A stretch of 64,000 nt of DNA, from the NCBI RefSeq assembly GCF_004216915.1, contig NZ_SGXD01000003.1, forward strand, positions 248,001 through 312,000, read 5' to 3'. How positions within the stretch are numbered: the first letter of the stretch is position 1; each line of letters begins with the position of its first letter. The position numbers were made by a program, and so were the translations under genes. Below, one piece after another: positions 47,337 to 62,731 of the stretch. The DNA comes from Motilibacter rhizosphaerae. GTDB taxonomy: Bacteria; Actinomycetota; Actinomycetes; Motilibacterales; Motilibacteraceae. The notes beneath the pieces are model-generated. The model ran no database searches. It was not told the DNA's origin and worked only from the letters and a program-made list of their open reading frames with translations.

Positions 47337-49025
47337 TCAGCCGCAGGTGGCGCCGGTGGCGGCCGAGCCCACGAGCTTGCGGTACTTCGCCAGCACGCCC
47401 GTCGTGTACTTCGGCGCCGGCGGGGCCCAGCCCTCCTTGCGCGACTCGAGCTCCGCGTCGTCGACGAGCACGTCGAGCAGGCCGTTCTCGACGTCGAGCC
47501 GGATGCGGTCGCCGGTGCGCACGAACGCGATCGGGCCCGCGTCGACGGCCTCGGGGGCGACGTGGCCGACGCACAGGCCCGTGGTGCCGCCGGAGAACCG
47601 GCCGTCGGTCAGCAGGAGCACGTCCTTGCCGAGCCCCGCGCCCTTGATGGCGCCGGTGATGGCGAGCATCTCGCGCATGCCGGGGCCGCCCTTCGGGCCC
47701 TCGTAGCGGATGACGACGACGTCACCGGCGACGATCGTGCCGTCCTCCAGCGCGTCCATCGCCGCGCGCTCGCCGTCGAAGACGCGCGCGGTGCCCTCGA
47801 AGACCGTGCTGTCGAAGCCCGCCGACTTCACGACCGCACCCTCGGGGGCGAGCGTGCCGTGGAGGATCGTGATGCCGCCGGTCTTGTGGATCGGGTTCGA
47901 CAGCTGGCGGATGACCGTGCCGTCCGGCGCCGGGGCAGCGAGCTCCTCGAGGTTCTCGGCCATCGTCTTGCCGGTCACCGTGAGCGTCGAGCCGTCGAGC
48001 AGGCCCGCGTCGAGCAGCGCCTTCATGACGACGGGGATGCCGCCGATGCGGTCCACGTCGTACATCACGTGGCGGCCGAAGGGCTTGAGGTCACCGAGGT
48101 GCGGGACCTTGGCGCCGATGCGGATGAAGTCCTGCAGCGTCAGGTCGACCTCGGCCTCGCGGGCGATCGCGAGCAGGTGCAGCACCGCGTTGGTCGAGCC
48201 GCCGAGCGCCATGACGACCGCGATCGCGTTCTCGAACGCCGGCTTGGTGAGGATCTGCCGCGCGGTGATCCCCTTGTGCAGCAGGCCGACCACGGCCTCA
48301 CCGGAGGCGACCGCGAAGCCGTCGCGGCGGCGGTCGACGGCGGGCGGGGCGGCGGAGCCGGGCAGCGACATGCCCATCGCCTCGGCGGCCGCCGCCATGG
48401 TGTTCGCGGTGTACATGCCGCCGCACGCGCCCTCGCCGGGGCAGATCGCCCGCTCGATGGCGTCGACGTCCTCGCGCGACATGAGCCCGCGGGCGCACGC
48501 GCCCACGGCCTCGAACGCGTCGATGATGGTGACCTCGCGGTCCGTCCCGTCCGACATGCGCGCCTTGCCGGGCAGGATCGACCCGGCGTAGAGGAACACG
48601 CTGGCGAGGTCGAGGCGCGCGGCTGCCATGAGCATGCCCGGCAGCGACTTGTCGCAGCCGGCCAGCAGGACCGAGCCGTCGAGGCGCTCGGCGCTCATCA
48701 CGGTCTCGACCGAGTCGGCGATGATCTCGCGCGACACCAGGGAGAAGTGCATCCCCTCGTGGCCCATCGAGATGCCGTCGGACACCGAGATCGTGCCGAA
48801 CTCCATGGGGAAGCCGTCGGCCTTGCGGACGCCGTCCTTCGACGCCTTGGCGAGGCGGTCGAGGGAGAGGTTGCAGGGGGTGATCTCGTTCCAGGAGGAC
48901 GCGACACCGATCTGCGGCTTGGCGAAGTCCTCGTCCTGCATGCCTACCGCGCGGAGCATGCCGCGCGCCGCGGTCTTCTCCAGTCCGTCGGTGACGTCCC
49001 TGCTGCGGGGCTTGAGGTCCACCAT
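47337..49025 (-). CDS. ilvD: Dihydroxy-acid dehydratase
   Basis: 562 residues. An Fe-S dehydratase for the valine and isoleucine precursors. Cluster cysteines are in [14 protein letters not shown] (C51), [11 protein letters not shown] and [15 protein letters not shown] prefer ATG 49025 (GAAGGA at 7-12 nt upstream) over ATG 49031, which would sit one base from that site. A -10-like TACGAT is at 49069-49064. It ends next to repeat cluster 3. Confidence 0.96.
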   Translation of the reverse strand: MVDLKPRSRDVTDGLEKTAARGMLRAVGMQDEDFAKPQIGVASSWNEITPCNLSLDRLAKASKDGVRKADGFPMEFGTISVSDGISMGHEGMHFSLVSREIIADSVETVMSAERLDGSVLLAGCDKSLPGMLMAAARLDLASVFLYAGSILPGKARMSDGTDREVTIIDAFEAVGACARGLMSREDVDAIERAICPGEGACGGMYTANTMAAAAEAMGMSLPGSAAPPAVDRRRDGFAVASGEAVVGLLHKGITARQILTKPAFENAIAVVMALGGSTNAVLHLLAIAREAEVDLTLQDFIRIGAKVPHLGDLKPFGRHVMYDVDRIGGIPVVMKALLDAGLLDGSTLTVTGKTMAENLEELAAPAPDGTVIRQLSNPIHKTGGITILHGTLAPEGAVVKSAGFDSTVFEGTARVFDGERAAMDALEDGTIVAGDVVVIRYEGPKGGPGMREMLAITGAIKGAGLGKDVLLLTDGRFSGGTTGLCVGHVAPEAVDAGPIAFVRTGDRIRLDVENGLLDVLVDDAELESRKEGWAPPAPKYTTGVLAKYRKLVGSAATGATCG

Positions 49026-49123
49026 GCCCATGTCCTTCGCGTGCGCCGGAGTTGGCCGTCGTGATCGTACGCGCCGGTCCCGCCGCTCGGACGGGCCGAC
49101 CGAGGCGTGGACGTGCGGGGACG

Positions 49124-49990
49124 TCAGGCCCGGTCGAGCCCGGCGAGCACCTCGAGCGTCCCCGTGGCGCGGTTCATCGTGTAGAAGTGCAGCCCCGGCG
49201 CCCCTCCGGCGAGCAGCTCGCGCGCCACGCGGGTCGTGTGGGCGACCCCGACGGCACGGCCCGCCTCCCGGTCGCCGTCGACCGCGCGCAGCCGGTCGAG
49301 CAGCTCCTGCGGCACGGGGGCGCCCGACATCAGCGCCATCTTCTCGGCCTGCTGCACGGTGCTGATGACGCGCAGGCCGGGCACGACCGGCGTGGTGACG
49401 CCGCGCGCCGCCATCTCGTCGACGAAGCCCAGGTAGTCCTCGGCCCGGTTGACGAACTGCGTCAGCGCGAAGTCGGCCTCGCGCAGCTTGGCCGCCTGGT
49501 GGTCGAGGTCCTGCTCCCGGGTGTCGGCGGCGGGGTGGCCCTCGGGGTGCACGGCCACGCCGACGCACGGGATGCCCCGGTCGCGCGCGAGGCGGGCGAG
49601 CTCCACGGCGTACCGGAGCTCGCCGGGCGGCAGCGGCTCGGTCGCCGTCAGCGGCGGGTCGCCGTGCAGCGCGAGCAGGCTCGTCACCCCTGCGGCGATG
49701 TAGCGGTCGAGGATGCCCACCAGCTCCGTGCGGCGGTGCGCGGCGCAGGTGAGGTGCGGGAGCGGCAGCACGTCGGTGCCGGCGAGCTGCTCGACGAGCG
49801 CCTCGGTGCGGCCGCGGTCGCTGCCGGCCGCGCCGTACGTCACGGCGACGAACGCCGGGTGCACCGGCGCGAGCTCGCGCAGGGCGGCGGCGAGCGCCTC
49901 CTCCCCCGCGGGGGTACGCGGTGGCAGCAGCTCGACGGAGACGAACCGCCCGCGCGCGATGCGGTCGCGGACCGTCGGGTCAGTAGTCAC
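49124..49990 (-). CDS. metF: Methylenetetrahydrofolate reductase
   Basis: 288 residues of the FAD-dependent TIM-barrel family. It makes 5-methyl-THF for methionine synthesis. [11 protein letters not shown] near the start, [22 protein letters not shown] and [10 protein letters not shown] are typical motifs. The GTG start lies 11 bases inside the upstream 2-hydroxyacid dehydrogenase gene, so the two are cotranscribed and coupled. Confidence 0.94.
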   Translation of the reverse strand: MTTDPTVRDRIARGRFVSVELLPPRTPAGEEALAAALRELAPVHPAFVAVTYGAAGSDRGRTEALVEQLAGTDVLPLPHLTCAAHRRTELVGILDRYIAAGVTSLLALHGDPPLTATEPLPPGELRYAVELARLARDRGIPCVGVAVHPEGHPAADTREQDLDHQAAKLREADFALTQFVNRAEDYLGFVDEMAARGVTTPVVPGLRVISTVQQAEKMALMSGAPVPQELLDRLRAVDGDREAGRAVGVAHTTRVARELLAGGAPGLHFYTMNRATGTLEVLAGLDRA

Positions 49991-50879
49991 CGGTGATGAC
50001 GTTCTCGAGCGGCTCGCCGGCGGCCCAACGGGCCAGCTGGGCGGTGACGAGCGCCTGCGCGCGCGGGTGCATCGCCGACGTGCCGCCGCCCACGTGCGGG
50101 GTGAGCACGAGTCCGGGGGCGGACCAGAGCGGGTGGCCCGCGGGCAGGGGCTCGGGCTCGGTGACGTCGAGCCCGGCGAGCAGCCGGCCCGACTGCAGCT
50201 CCGCGAGCAGTGCGTCGGTGTCCACGACGGGCCCGCGCGCGACGTTGACGAGCACCGCGCCGTCCGGCAGGGCGGCGAGGAACTCCGCGTCGACGAGCCC
50301 GCGGGAGGCGTCGGTGAGCGGCACGAGCACGATGACGACCTCGGCGTGCGGCAGCAGCTGCGGCAGCTCGTCGAGCCCGTGGACGCCCTCCCGGGGGCGG
50401 CGGGCGACGCGCGTGACCTCCACCTCGAACCCCGCGAGCCGCCGCTCCACGGCGGCGCCGATCGAGCCGTAGCCGAGGATGAGCACGCGCCGGTCGGCCA
50501 GCCCCCGCGTACTGCGCGGCTTCCACTCCCCGCGGTCCTGCGCCAGCGCGAACGCCGGCAGGTCGCGCAGCGCACTCAGCGCGAGCGCGACGGCGAGCTC
50601 GGCGGTCGAGGCGTCGTGGACGCCCTTGGCGTTGCAGAGCGTCACCCCGTCGGGCACCAGCGGCAGGAACGAGTCGACCCCCGCGGACAGCGTCTGCACG
50701 ACCTGGAGGGCGGGCAGGTGCGGGACCGCGGCCGCGATCGTCTCGGTCGACCGGATGTACGGCGGGACGAGGAACCCCACGTCCGCCACGTCGTCAGGCA
50801 GCGCGCTGCGGCCGTCCCAGCGGGTGACCCGGACGCCGTCGGGCGCGGTGATGCCGTCGATGCAGATGAGCGCGTGCAC
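49980..50879 (-). CDS. D-isomer-specific 2-hydroxyacid dehydrogenase
   Basis: 299 residues. NAD-binding LGYGSIGAA near residue 144, then the catalytic Arg in VNVARGPVVD, Glu in DVTEPEPLP and His in LTPHVGGG. This family includes glyoxylate/hydroxypyruvate reductases and phosphoglycerate dehydrogenases; substrate not fixed. GTG at 50879 lies 6 nt after TAGCGT with no ribosome site: leaderless. It overlaps metF. Confidence 0.92.
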   Translation of the reverse strand: MHALICIDGITAPDGVRVTRWDGRSALPDDVADVGFLVPPYIRSTETIAAAVPHLPALQVVQTLSAGVDSFLPLVPDGVTLCNAKGVHDASTAELAVALALSALRDLPAFALAQDRGEWKPRSTRGLADRRVLILGYGSIGAAVERRLAGFEVEVTRVARRPREGVHGLDELPQLLPHAEVVIVLVPLTDASRGLVDAEFLAALPDGAVLVNVARGPVVDTDALLAELQSGRLLAGLDVTEPEPLPAGHPLWSAPGLVLTPHVGGGTSAMHPRAQALVTAQLARWAAGEPLENVITGDY

Positions 50880-50885
50880 GCGGGC

Positions 50886-50891
50886 ACGCTA
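50886..50891 (-). promoter_or_regulatory. -10 element of the leaderless dehydrogenase-metF operon
   Basis: TAGCGT on the minus strand, 6 nt before the GTG at 50879. Confidence 0.5.
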
Positions 50892-50941
50892 CCCGGCGCT
50901 CCGCGGAGCGCCCGGTGCGGGCGGAGGGACGCCGTAGGCGG

Positions 50942-52072
50942 TCAGTCGGCCTGCACGAGGCCGGCTGTCCACTTCTCCTCGATGCGCGCCCACTTCCACA
51001 GCCCCAGCGCCACGCCCCAGGTCACGACGAACAGGCCGACGATCGCGTAGCCGACGTAGTTGAGGTCGAGCGAGCCGACCGTCGCGAGCGGGCCGGACGT
51101 GATGCCGAAGCGGTCGACGAGGATCGAGACGACCTCGATCGCGCCGATGCCGAGCGCGACGGCGACCGAGAGCGCCGTGACGGTGAGGTTGTAGTAGACC
51201 TTGCGCACCGGCTTGGAGAACGCCCAGCCGTAGGCGAAGTTCATGAAGCAGCCGTCGATCGCGTCGAGCAGGCTCATGCCCGCGGCGAACAGCACGGGCA
51301 GGACGAGGATCGCGTACCAGGGCAGGGAGAAGGCGGCAGCTCCGCCGGCGAGCACGAGGAGCGAGACCTCGGTCGCGGTGTCGAAGCCGAGGCCGAACAG
51401 CAGGCCCACGGGGTACATCTGCCACGGACGGCTCACACCCCGCATGACTCGGCCGAGCACGCGGTTGAGCAGCCCGCGGTTGTCGAGCTGGCGCTCGAGC
51501 TCGGCCTCGTCGAAGGTGCCGCTGCGCATCTGGCGGAAGACCCCGAGGATGCCGCGCAGCACCACGAGGTTGAGCAGCCCGATGAGCAGCAGGAAGGTCG
51601 CCGAGACGCTGGTGCCGATGAGGCCGGTGACCTGCTGCAGGCGCGAGGAGCCGTCCTCGACCTGGCTGGCGAGCGCCCGGACGCCGATCGCGAGCAGCGC
51701 GCAGAGCCCGAACACGACGCTGGAGTGCCCGAGCGAGAACCAGAAGCCGACCGACAGCGGACGCTTCCCCTCCGCCATGAGCTTGCGGGTCGTGCCGTCG
51801 ATCGCGGCGATGTGGTCGGCGTCGAAGGCGTGGCGCATGCCGAGGGTGTACGCCGTCAGCCCGAGCCCGACGCCGAAGACCTCCTGCGGGCCGATGCGGT
51901 AGTGGTGCGGCGCGATGACGCCGACCAGCAGGCCCCAGCCGAGGACGTGGAGGAGCAGGACGAACCCGGCCATGCCGAGCAGCGAGGCCCACTCGCCCCG
52001 GGACAGCCGCGCACGGACGCGTCCCACGAGGGTCGGGCGGTCCGCCGGGGTCTCGACGGTCATCAGCGCCAC
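50942..52072 (-). CDS. Nickel/cobalt transporter (NiCoT, HoxN family)
   Basis: 376 residues with about eight membrane helices. The NiCoT signature RHAFDADHIAAIDGTTRK lies near residue 100; further signatures are LGHSSVVF and GLGFDTATEVSLL. It is a secondary permease for Ni(II) or Co(II). The GTG start at 52072 has GGAGGAG 7 nt upstream; the ATG three codons later (52063) is an alternative. The promoter is at 52110-52138. I see no cobalamin riboswitch or NikR-like dyad in the leader, so metal control is not evident from sequence. Confidence 0.93.
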   Translation of the reverse strand: MALMTVETPADRPTLVGRVRARLSRGEWASLLGMAGFVLLLHVLGWGLLVGVIAPHHYRIGPQEVFGVGLGLTAYTLGMRHAFDADHIAAIDGTTRKLMAEGKRPLSVGFWFSLGHSSVVFGLCALLAIGVRALASQVEDGSSRLQQVTGLIGTSVSATFLLLIGLLNLVVLRGILGVFRQMRSGTFDEAELERQLDNRGLLNRVLGRVMRGVSRPWQMYPVGLLFGLGFDTATEVSLLVLAGGAAAFSLPWYAILVLPVLFAAGMSLLDAIDGCFMNFAYGWAFSKPVRKVYYNLTVTALSVAVALGIGAIEVVSILVDRFGITSGPLATVGSLDLNYVGYAIVGLFVVTWGVALGLWKWARIEEKWTAGLVQAD

Positions 52073-52109
52073 GGCGTTGCTCCTCCGGCTCGGGCTCGGC
52101 TCCTCCTGG

Positions 52110-52138
52110 ACCCTAGGGCCAGCAGGACGTAGTTGCAA
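52110..52138 (-). promoter_or_regulatory. Promoter of the Ni/Co transporter gene
   Basis: On the minus strand, -35 TTGCAA (52138-52133), 17-nt spacer, -10 TAGGGT (52115-52110). Confidence 0.65.
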
Positions 52139-52334
52139 AGGGTTCGCAGGAGCGAGTCTTCCGTAGAGGGGTTCGGAGCGCCCGCCGGGACGGACGGGTC
52201 CCTGGCCTCTGCGATCCCGGTGATCGTTCCTGCACGCTTGCGTCGTCGGATGCGCGCCGGTGGTTGACGAGCGATCGGTCGCCGAGCAGTCTGTGGGGCA
52301 CCAACGGACGACGACGTCGAAGGGGTCCCTTGTC

Positions 52335-54197
52335 ATGAGGCACGCTGTGCCACCGCAGTCCCGGAGGTGGCGAGCGCGGCTCGCCGTCACCCTGCTCGCC
52401 GTGGGCCTCGCCGCCCCGGCCCTGTCCGGCACCGCCTCCGCGGCGGCCAAGCGCGACGACGGGAGCCACCTCCCGATCGCGCCGGTGATCGACAGCAACG
52501 TCCCCGACCCGGACGTGCTGCTGGTCGACGGGGTCTACCACGCGTACGCGACCAACGACCACGGCCAGAACATCCAGCACCAGACCTCGACCGACCTGCG
52601 CCACTGGACCCCGCAGCCGGACGCCCTCCCGCAGCTCGGCGCGTGGACCGGCCCGTGCTCGTTCGCGCCCGGCGGTGCGACCGACTCGTGCGTGTGGGCC
52701 CCGGACGTGCAGCAGGTCCCGGGCGGGTTCGCGATGTACTACACCGCGCGCGACGCGGCCTCGCAGAAGCAGTGCATCGGCGTCGCGACGGCGTCGACCC
52801 CGGCCGGGCCGTTCACGCCGGTGGGCGACCAGCCGCTGGTCTGCCCGACGCAGACGAACCCGCCGGACCTCGGCGGTGCCATCGACGCGGCCACCTACCG
52901 CGAGGGCGGCCAGCTCTGGCTGCTGTGGAAGGCCGACGGCAACTGCTGCAGCAAGCCGGCGACCATCTACGTCCAGCCGCTGTCCGCCGACGGCACGACG
53001 CTGACCGGGCCCGGCACGGAGCTCATCCACAACGACCAGCCCTGGGAGGGCGCGGTCGTCGAGGGCCCGACGCTCGTCAAGCACGGCGGCACGTACTACC
53101 TCTTCTACTCGGCCAACGACTTCTACGGCGGGAACTACCGCACCGGCTGGGCGACCGCGACGAGCATCACCGGCCCGTACACGAAGCGGGGGGAGCTCAT
53201 GACCTCCGACCGCTTCCAGGGCGACGTGCGCGGCCCCGGCGGTCAGGACGTCGTGACCCGGCCCGACGGCAGCACGGTCATCATCTTCCACGGCTGGGAC
53301 CCGACGTTCACGTACCGCGCGATGTACACCAGCCCGCTCACGTGGAGCGCCGACGGGACGCCGGTCGTGCAGGCCGAGGCGACGCGCTACGAGGCGGAGG
53401 ACGGCACCATCACCGACGCGCGGGTCGTGGGCGACGACAGCGCCTCGGGCGGGAAGAAGGTCGGCGGGCTCGACAACGCGGACAGCTCGGTGACCGTGCG
53501 GGTCCACCGCGACGCGGCGGGACCGGCGACGATCGGCATCCGGTACGCCAACGGGTCCTTCGACGGGCCCAACCGCGTGCTGTCCAGCGACCACCTCAGC
53601 ATCAACGGGGTCGCGCAGGCCGACGTGGTCTTCCCCCACACCACGTGGGGGAACTGGCAGAACGCCGAGCGCCGCGTCGACCTGAAGGCCGGCTGGAACA
53701 CCGTGACGCTGACCAAGGCGACCTACTACGCCGAGATCGACGCCATCGACGTGTACGACCACGCACCGCAGCCGCTGCCCTTCGTCACCCCGGCGAACCC
53801 CGTCGGGGCGACGCGGTACGAGGCCGAGGCCGGCACCGTGACCCACGCGCGTGTGGTCGGCGACGACAGTGCTTCTGGCGGCGCCAAGGTGGGTGGGCTG
53901 GACTTCCCCGACAGCTCGGTGAGCGTCCAGGTGTACGCGCCGCACACGCAGAAGGCCCAGCTGGGCATCCGCTTCGCCAACGGCTCCGAGCGCGGCGGCT
54001 ACCTGCTCCGCTCCTCGGACCGGGTGACCGTCAACGGCCAGGACCAGGGCACGGTGTTCTTCCCGCACACGCGGTGGGGCGACTGGCAGACGCTGAGCAC
54101 GGAGATCCGGCTGCACAAGGGCTGGAACACCGTGACGCTGACGAAGGTCTCGTTCTACGCCGAGATCGACGCGCTGGACGTGACGCTGCTGGGCTGA
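52335..54197 (+). CDS. Secreted GH43-type glycoside hydrolase with two CBM35/CBM6-like modules
   Basis: 620 residues. Signal peptide 1-37 (Arg-rich start, LAVTLLAVGLAAPAL, cut after TASA). The five-bladed GH43 domain spans about 45-345: general-base Asp in SNVPDPDVLL (about residue 58), middle Asp in DLGGAIDAATY, acid Glu in EGAVVEGPTLV. Two tandem beta-sandwich modules follow (about 348-480 and 490-620). Each starts ATRYEAE, shares ARVVGDDSASGG and ends GWNTVTLTK..YAEIDA, a clear internal duplication. GH43 enzymes attack arabinan, xylan or galactan in plant cell walls. The start is ATG 52335. Confidence 0.9.
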   Translation: MRHAVPPQSRRWRARLAVTLLAVGLAAPALSGTASAAAKRDDGSHLPIAPVIDSNVPDPDVLLVDGVYHAYATNDHGQNIQHQTSTDLRHWTPQPDALPQLGAWTGPCSFAPGGATDSCVWAPDVQQVPGGFAMYYTARDAASQKQCIGVATASTPAGPFTPVGDQPLVCPTQTNPPDLGGAIDAATYREGGQLWLLWKADGNCCSKPATIYVQPLSADGTTLTGPGTELIHNDQPWEGAVVEGPTLVKHGGTYYLFYSANDFYGGNYRTGWATATSITGPYTKRGELMTSDRFQGDVRGPGGQDVVTRPDGSTVIIFHGWDPTFTYRAMYTSPLTWSADGTPVVQAEATRYEAEDGTITDARVVGDDSASGGKKVGGLDNADSSVTVRVHRDAAGPATIGIRYANGSFDGPNRVLSSDHLSINGVAQADVVFPHTTWGNWQNAERRVDLKAGWNTVTLTKATYYAEIDAIDVYDHAPQPLPFVTPANPVGATRYEAEAGTVTHARVVGDDSASGGAKVGGLDFPDSSVSVQVYAPHTQKAQLGIRFANGSERGGYLLRSSDRVTVNGQDQGTVFFPHTRWGDWQTLSTEIRLHKGWNTVTLTKVSFYAEIDALDVTLLG

Positions 54198-54210
54198 CGC
54201 CCGGGCCGGC

Positions 54211-54485
54211 CCCCAGTTGATCGGGGGCCTCGATCGAGTGGGGGTCACCTCGGGCGCATGTGCTCGGGGTGACCCCCACGTCCTCGTGCTGGGCCCGCGT
54301 TGATCGGGGCCCCCGATCAACCGGGCTGCCGGCCGCCGCCGGCCGACGCGTTGGGGGCGCCCCGTACGGGCGAGGGGGAAGCTCGGCACGAGCAATCGGG
54401 GGTCACCTCGAGCGAATCCGCTCCAGATGACCCCCAGTTGCTCGTAGTGGCCCCCCAGTTGATCGGGCTACCCGATCAACTGGGG
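54211..54485. repeat. Block of five palindromes
   Basis: Between convergent GH43 and gatB genes. In order: CCCCAGTTGATCG with CGATCGAGTGGGG (54212-54244); an 18-bp imperfect pair around TGGGGGTCACC/GGTGACCCCCA (54240-54279); GTTGATCGGG/CCCGATCAAC (54299-54322); GGGGGTCA..../TGACCCCC (54399-54436); and a perfect 15-bp pair starting CCCCAGTTGATCGGG with loop CTA (54453-54485). Two words, AGTTGATCGGG and GGGGGTCACCTCG, recur in both orientations. The last could act as terminator of both genes. No gene is seen in this 329-nt gap. Confidence 0.85.
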
Positions 54486-54526
54486 CCGAGACGGCGCCCG
54501 CGACGAGGCACGCCGCCGTACGGGCC

Positions 54527-56040
54527 TCAGCCCCCCACGCGCTCCAGCACCAGCTCGCGCACCCGCGCCGCGTCGGCCTGCCCCTTCGTCGCCTTCATCA
54601 CGGCGCCCACGAGCGCGCCGGCGGCCGCGACCTTGCCGCTGCGGATCTTCTCGACCACGTCGGGGTTGGCGGCGAGCGCCTCGTCCACGGCAGCCGTGAG
54701 CGCGCCCCCGTCGGACACGACCTGCAGCCCGCGCGCCGCGACCACCTCGTCCGGGGTGCCCTCCCCCGCCAGCACGCCGTCGATCGCCTGGCGGGCCAGC
54801 TTGTCGTTGAGCGCACCGGACTCGACGAGCGCCTGCACGCGGGCCACGGCGGCTGGCGTGATGGCGAGCTCCTCGAGCTCCAGGCCGTCGACGTTGGCCC
54901 GGCGGGCGAGCTCGCCGGTCCACCACTTGCGGGCCGCGGCCGGCGAGGCGCCCGCCTCGACGGTCTCCTCGATGACGGACAGCGCGCCCGCGTTGACAAC
55001 GTCGCGGAACTCCAGCTCGCTGAAGCCCCAGGCCTCGGCGAGCCGGCCCCGGCGTACGGACGGCGGCTCGGGCAGCGACGCGCGCAGCTCCTCCACCTGC
55101 TCGCGCGCCGGGGCGACCGGCACGAGGTCCGGCTCGGGGAAGTACCGGTAGTCCTCCGCCTGCTCCTTCGAGCGGCCCGAGGTCGTGACACCGGTGTCCT
55201 CGTGCCAGTGGCGGGTCTCCTGCACGATGCGCCCGCCCGAAGACAGGACGCCCGCGTGCCGCGTGATCTCGTAGCGCACGGCGCGCTCGATCGAGCGCAG
55301 GGAGTTGACGTTCTTCGTCTCCGACCGCGTGCCGAACTCGTCGCTCGGCGAGCGGCGCAGCGAGACGTTGAGGTCGGCGCGCAGCGACCCCTGCTCCATG
55401 CGGACGTCGGAGACGCCGAGCCCGCGGACCAGCTCGCGCAGGTGCGCGACGTAGGCCCGGGCGACCTGCGGCGCGAGCGCTCCCGTCCCCTCGATGGGCT
55501 TGGTGACGATCTCGATGAGCGGGATGCCCGCGCGGTTGTAGTCGACCAGCGAGTGGTCGGCACCGTGGATCCGGCCGGTAGCGCCGCCCACGTGCAGCGA
55601 CTTCCCGGTGTCCTCCTCCATGTGCGCGCGCTCGATCGCGATGTCGAAGCTGCGCCCCTCGACCTCGACGGTCGTGACGCCGTCGAAGGCGATCGGCTCG
55701 TCGTACTGCGAGGTCTGGAAGTTCTTCGGCATGTCCGGGTAGAAGTAGTTCTTCCGCGCGAAGCGGCACTCCTCCGCGATCGAGCAGCCGAGCGCGAGGC
55801 CGATCCGCATCGCCGACTCGACCGCCGTGCGGTTGAGCACGGGCAGCGCGCCGGGCAGGCCCAGGCACACCGGGCAGACCTGGGTGTTGGGCTCGGCGCC
55901 GAACTCCGTGGGGCACCCGCAGAACATCTTCGACGCGGTCGAGAGCTCGACGTGCACCTCGATGCCCATGACGACGTCGAAGTCCGCCACGGCCTCCTCG
56001 AACGGCACGAGCTCCTGCGGCGGCTCGTAGGGCCGGTCGT

Positions 56041-56044
<4 letters not shown>
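54527..56044 (-). CDS. gatB: Aspartyl/glutamyl-tRNA amidotransferase subunit B
   Basis: 505 residues, the kinase/tRNA-binding subunit of Gat[20 protein letters not shown] near residue 26, zinc cysteines in CGCP and CPVCLG (four Cys), [15 protein letters not shown], and a C-terminal YqeY-like tail domain. The ATG overlaps the gatA stop (ATGA). Confidence 0.97.
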
Positions 56045-57578
<1,534 letters not shown>

Positions 57579-57582
<4 letters not shown>

Positions 57583-57878
57583 GCCTCCTCCCCCAGGATG
57601 CGGGGCACGCGGAAGCGGCCCTCCTCGCTCGCCGGGGCGCCGGCGAGCACGGCCTCCTGGCCGAGACCGGGGCGGGCCTCGTCGGGGCGGGTGACGTTGC
57701 GCAGCGGCAGCGGGTGGGAGGTCGGAGCCACGTCGGCCCCCGCGACCTCGCTCACCTGCGCGACGGCGCCGAGGATGACCTCGAGCTGCTCGGCGTAGTG
57801 CGCGAGCTCGTCGTCGGGCAGGTGCAGGCGGGCGAGCCGGGCGAGGTGCGCGACCTCGTCCCGTGACAGGGACGGCAT
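57579..57878 (-). CDS. gatC: Aspartyl/glutamyl-tRNA amidotransferase subunit C
   Basis: 99 residues; stabilises GatAB. N-terminal helices ([14 protein letters not shown]) and C-terminal [16 protein letters not shown] are typical. The ATG lies 6 nt after TAGGAT without a ribosome site: leaderless. First gene of gatCAB. Confidence 0.95.
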
Positions 57879-57884
57879 GACCCC

Positions 57885-57890
57885 ATCCTA
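57885..57890 (-). promoter_or_regulatory. -10 element of leaderless gatCAB
   Basis: TAGGAT on the minus strand, 6 nt before the ATG at 57878. Confidence 0.6.
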
Positions 57891-57900
57891 GGGAGCGCGC

Positions 57901-61743
<3,843 letters not shown>

Positions 61744-61747
<4 letters not shown>

Positions 61748-62529
61748 CGTCCCTCGACCCCGACCTGCGCGCCCTCGCCGCGCTCGATCCCAGCCCGGCG
61801 CGCGAGCTGACCACCGCCGAGCACGTGCGCGCCGCCGCCCAGCTCGACCGGATCCTCGCCGCTCCGGCCCAGACCCCCGTCGTGCGGCACCGCCGCCGCC
61901 TGCTCGTCGGCGCCGTGGCCGTCGCCGGGGTCACCGCCGTCGCGGTCGTGGGGCCCTCGCTGCTGCCGGGGGGCGCGTCGCGCAGCACGGCGTACGCCTC
62001 CTGGACGGCGCACCCGAGCGTGGTGCCCGAGGCCGACCGCGCTGCCCTGGCGCAGCGCTGCGCCCGCAGCTGGGACGCCGCACCGGCAGGAGGACCGTCC
62101 GCCTCCGACGTCGTCCTCGCCGAGCGTCGCGGCGTCGCGACCCTCTCGCTCGTCGTGAAGGGCGCCACCCTCGTCGAGTGCGTCGACCTCGACCCGGCCG
62201 AGCCGACGGGCTGGTTCCAGCTCGCCGACTGGCCCGACCGGGCGCCCTCCCCTGCGAGCGGCAGCGCCACCCTCGAGACCAGCGGTGCCGCGGGTGACGG
62301 GCGCCTGCAGCACTCGGAGGCGATCGGCCGGCTGGGCAGCGCCGTCACGGGCGTCGACGTGCTGCTGCCGGACGGCAGCACGGTGCAGGCGAGCACCGGC
62401 CGCGGCTGGTGGGCGGCGTGGTGGCCGGGCGGCGAGGGCGCCCAGCTCGACGGCCTGCGCGTACGGGTGCACGCGGCATCCGGGAGCACCACCACCCCGG
62501 CCAGCAGCCTGCTGCCCGCCGGGAGCTGA
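61744..62529 (+). CDS. Membrane protein coupled to the sigma factor, possible anti-sigma
   Basis: 261 residues. N-terminal cytoplasmic part of about 50 residues (LDPSPARELTTAEHVRAAA), basic stop HRRRR, one membrane helix (about 53-75), then an extracytoplasmic domain of about 185 residues with two Cys. The zinc HxxxCxxC motif of classical anti-sigmas is absent. The ATG overlaps the sigma stop codon. The topology and coupling suggest control of the sigma factor; this is inference. Confidence 0.65.
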
Positions 62530-62530
62530 G

Positions 62531-62731
62531 GTGGTGACCCTTCCCGACAGCCCGTCCCGAGGCGCGTTGGCCGACGTCGTGCGCGACGTACGGCGGGAGA
62601 TGCTCACCGGGTCGGTCCGCGTCGACGCGACCGCAGCCCGGGGCTGGCCGCCGCGCGCCCGGCTGGTCGTCGCGCGGCTGCGCCGGGTCGCCGTCCTCAC
62701 CGGCTGCCGGTGGACGGAGCTGCCCTCCTAG
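62531..62731 (+). CDS. Small basic hypothetical protein
   Basis: 66 residues (start GTG 62531 or 62534; GGGAG just upstream), basic, rich in Arg, Val and Ala, without membrane helix. It starts 1 nt after the membrane gene and keeps the codon bias of its neighbours, so it is probably the third gene of the sigma operon. Its stop shares CTAG with the convergent DUF998 gene. Confidence 0.55.
   Translation: MVTLPDSPSRGALADVVRDVRREMLTGSVRVDATAARGWPPRARLVVARLRRVAVLTGCRWTELPS

Noticed and set aside
52073-52334. Cobalamin or nickel riboswitch before the Ni/Co transporter
   Set aside because: No B12-box or nickel-cobalt riboswitch motif could be found in the 262-nt gap; only an ordinary promoter.
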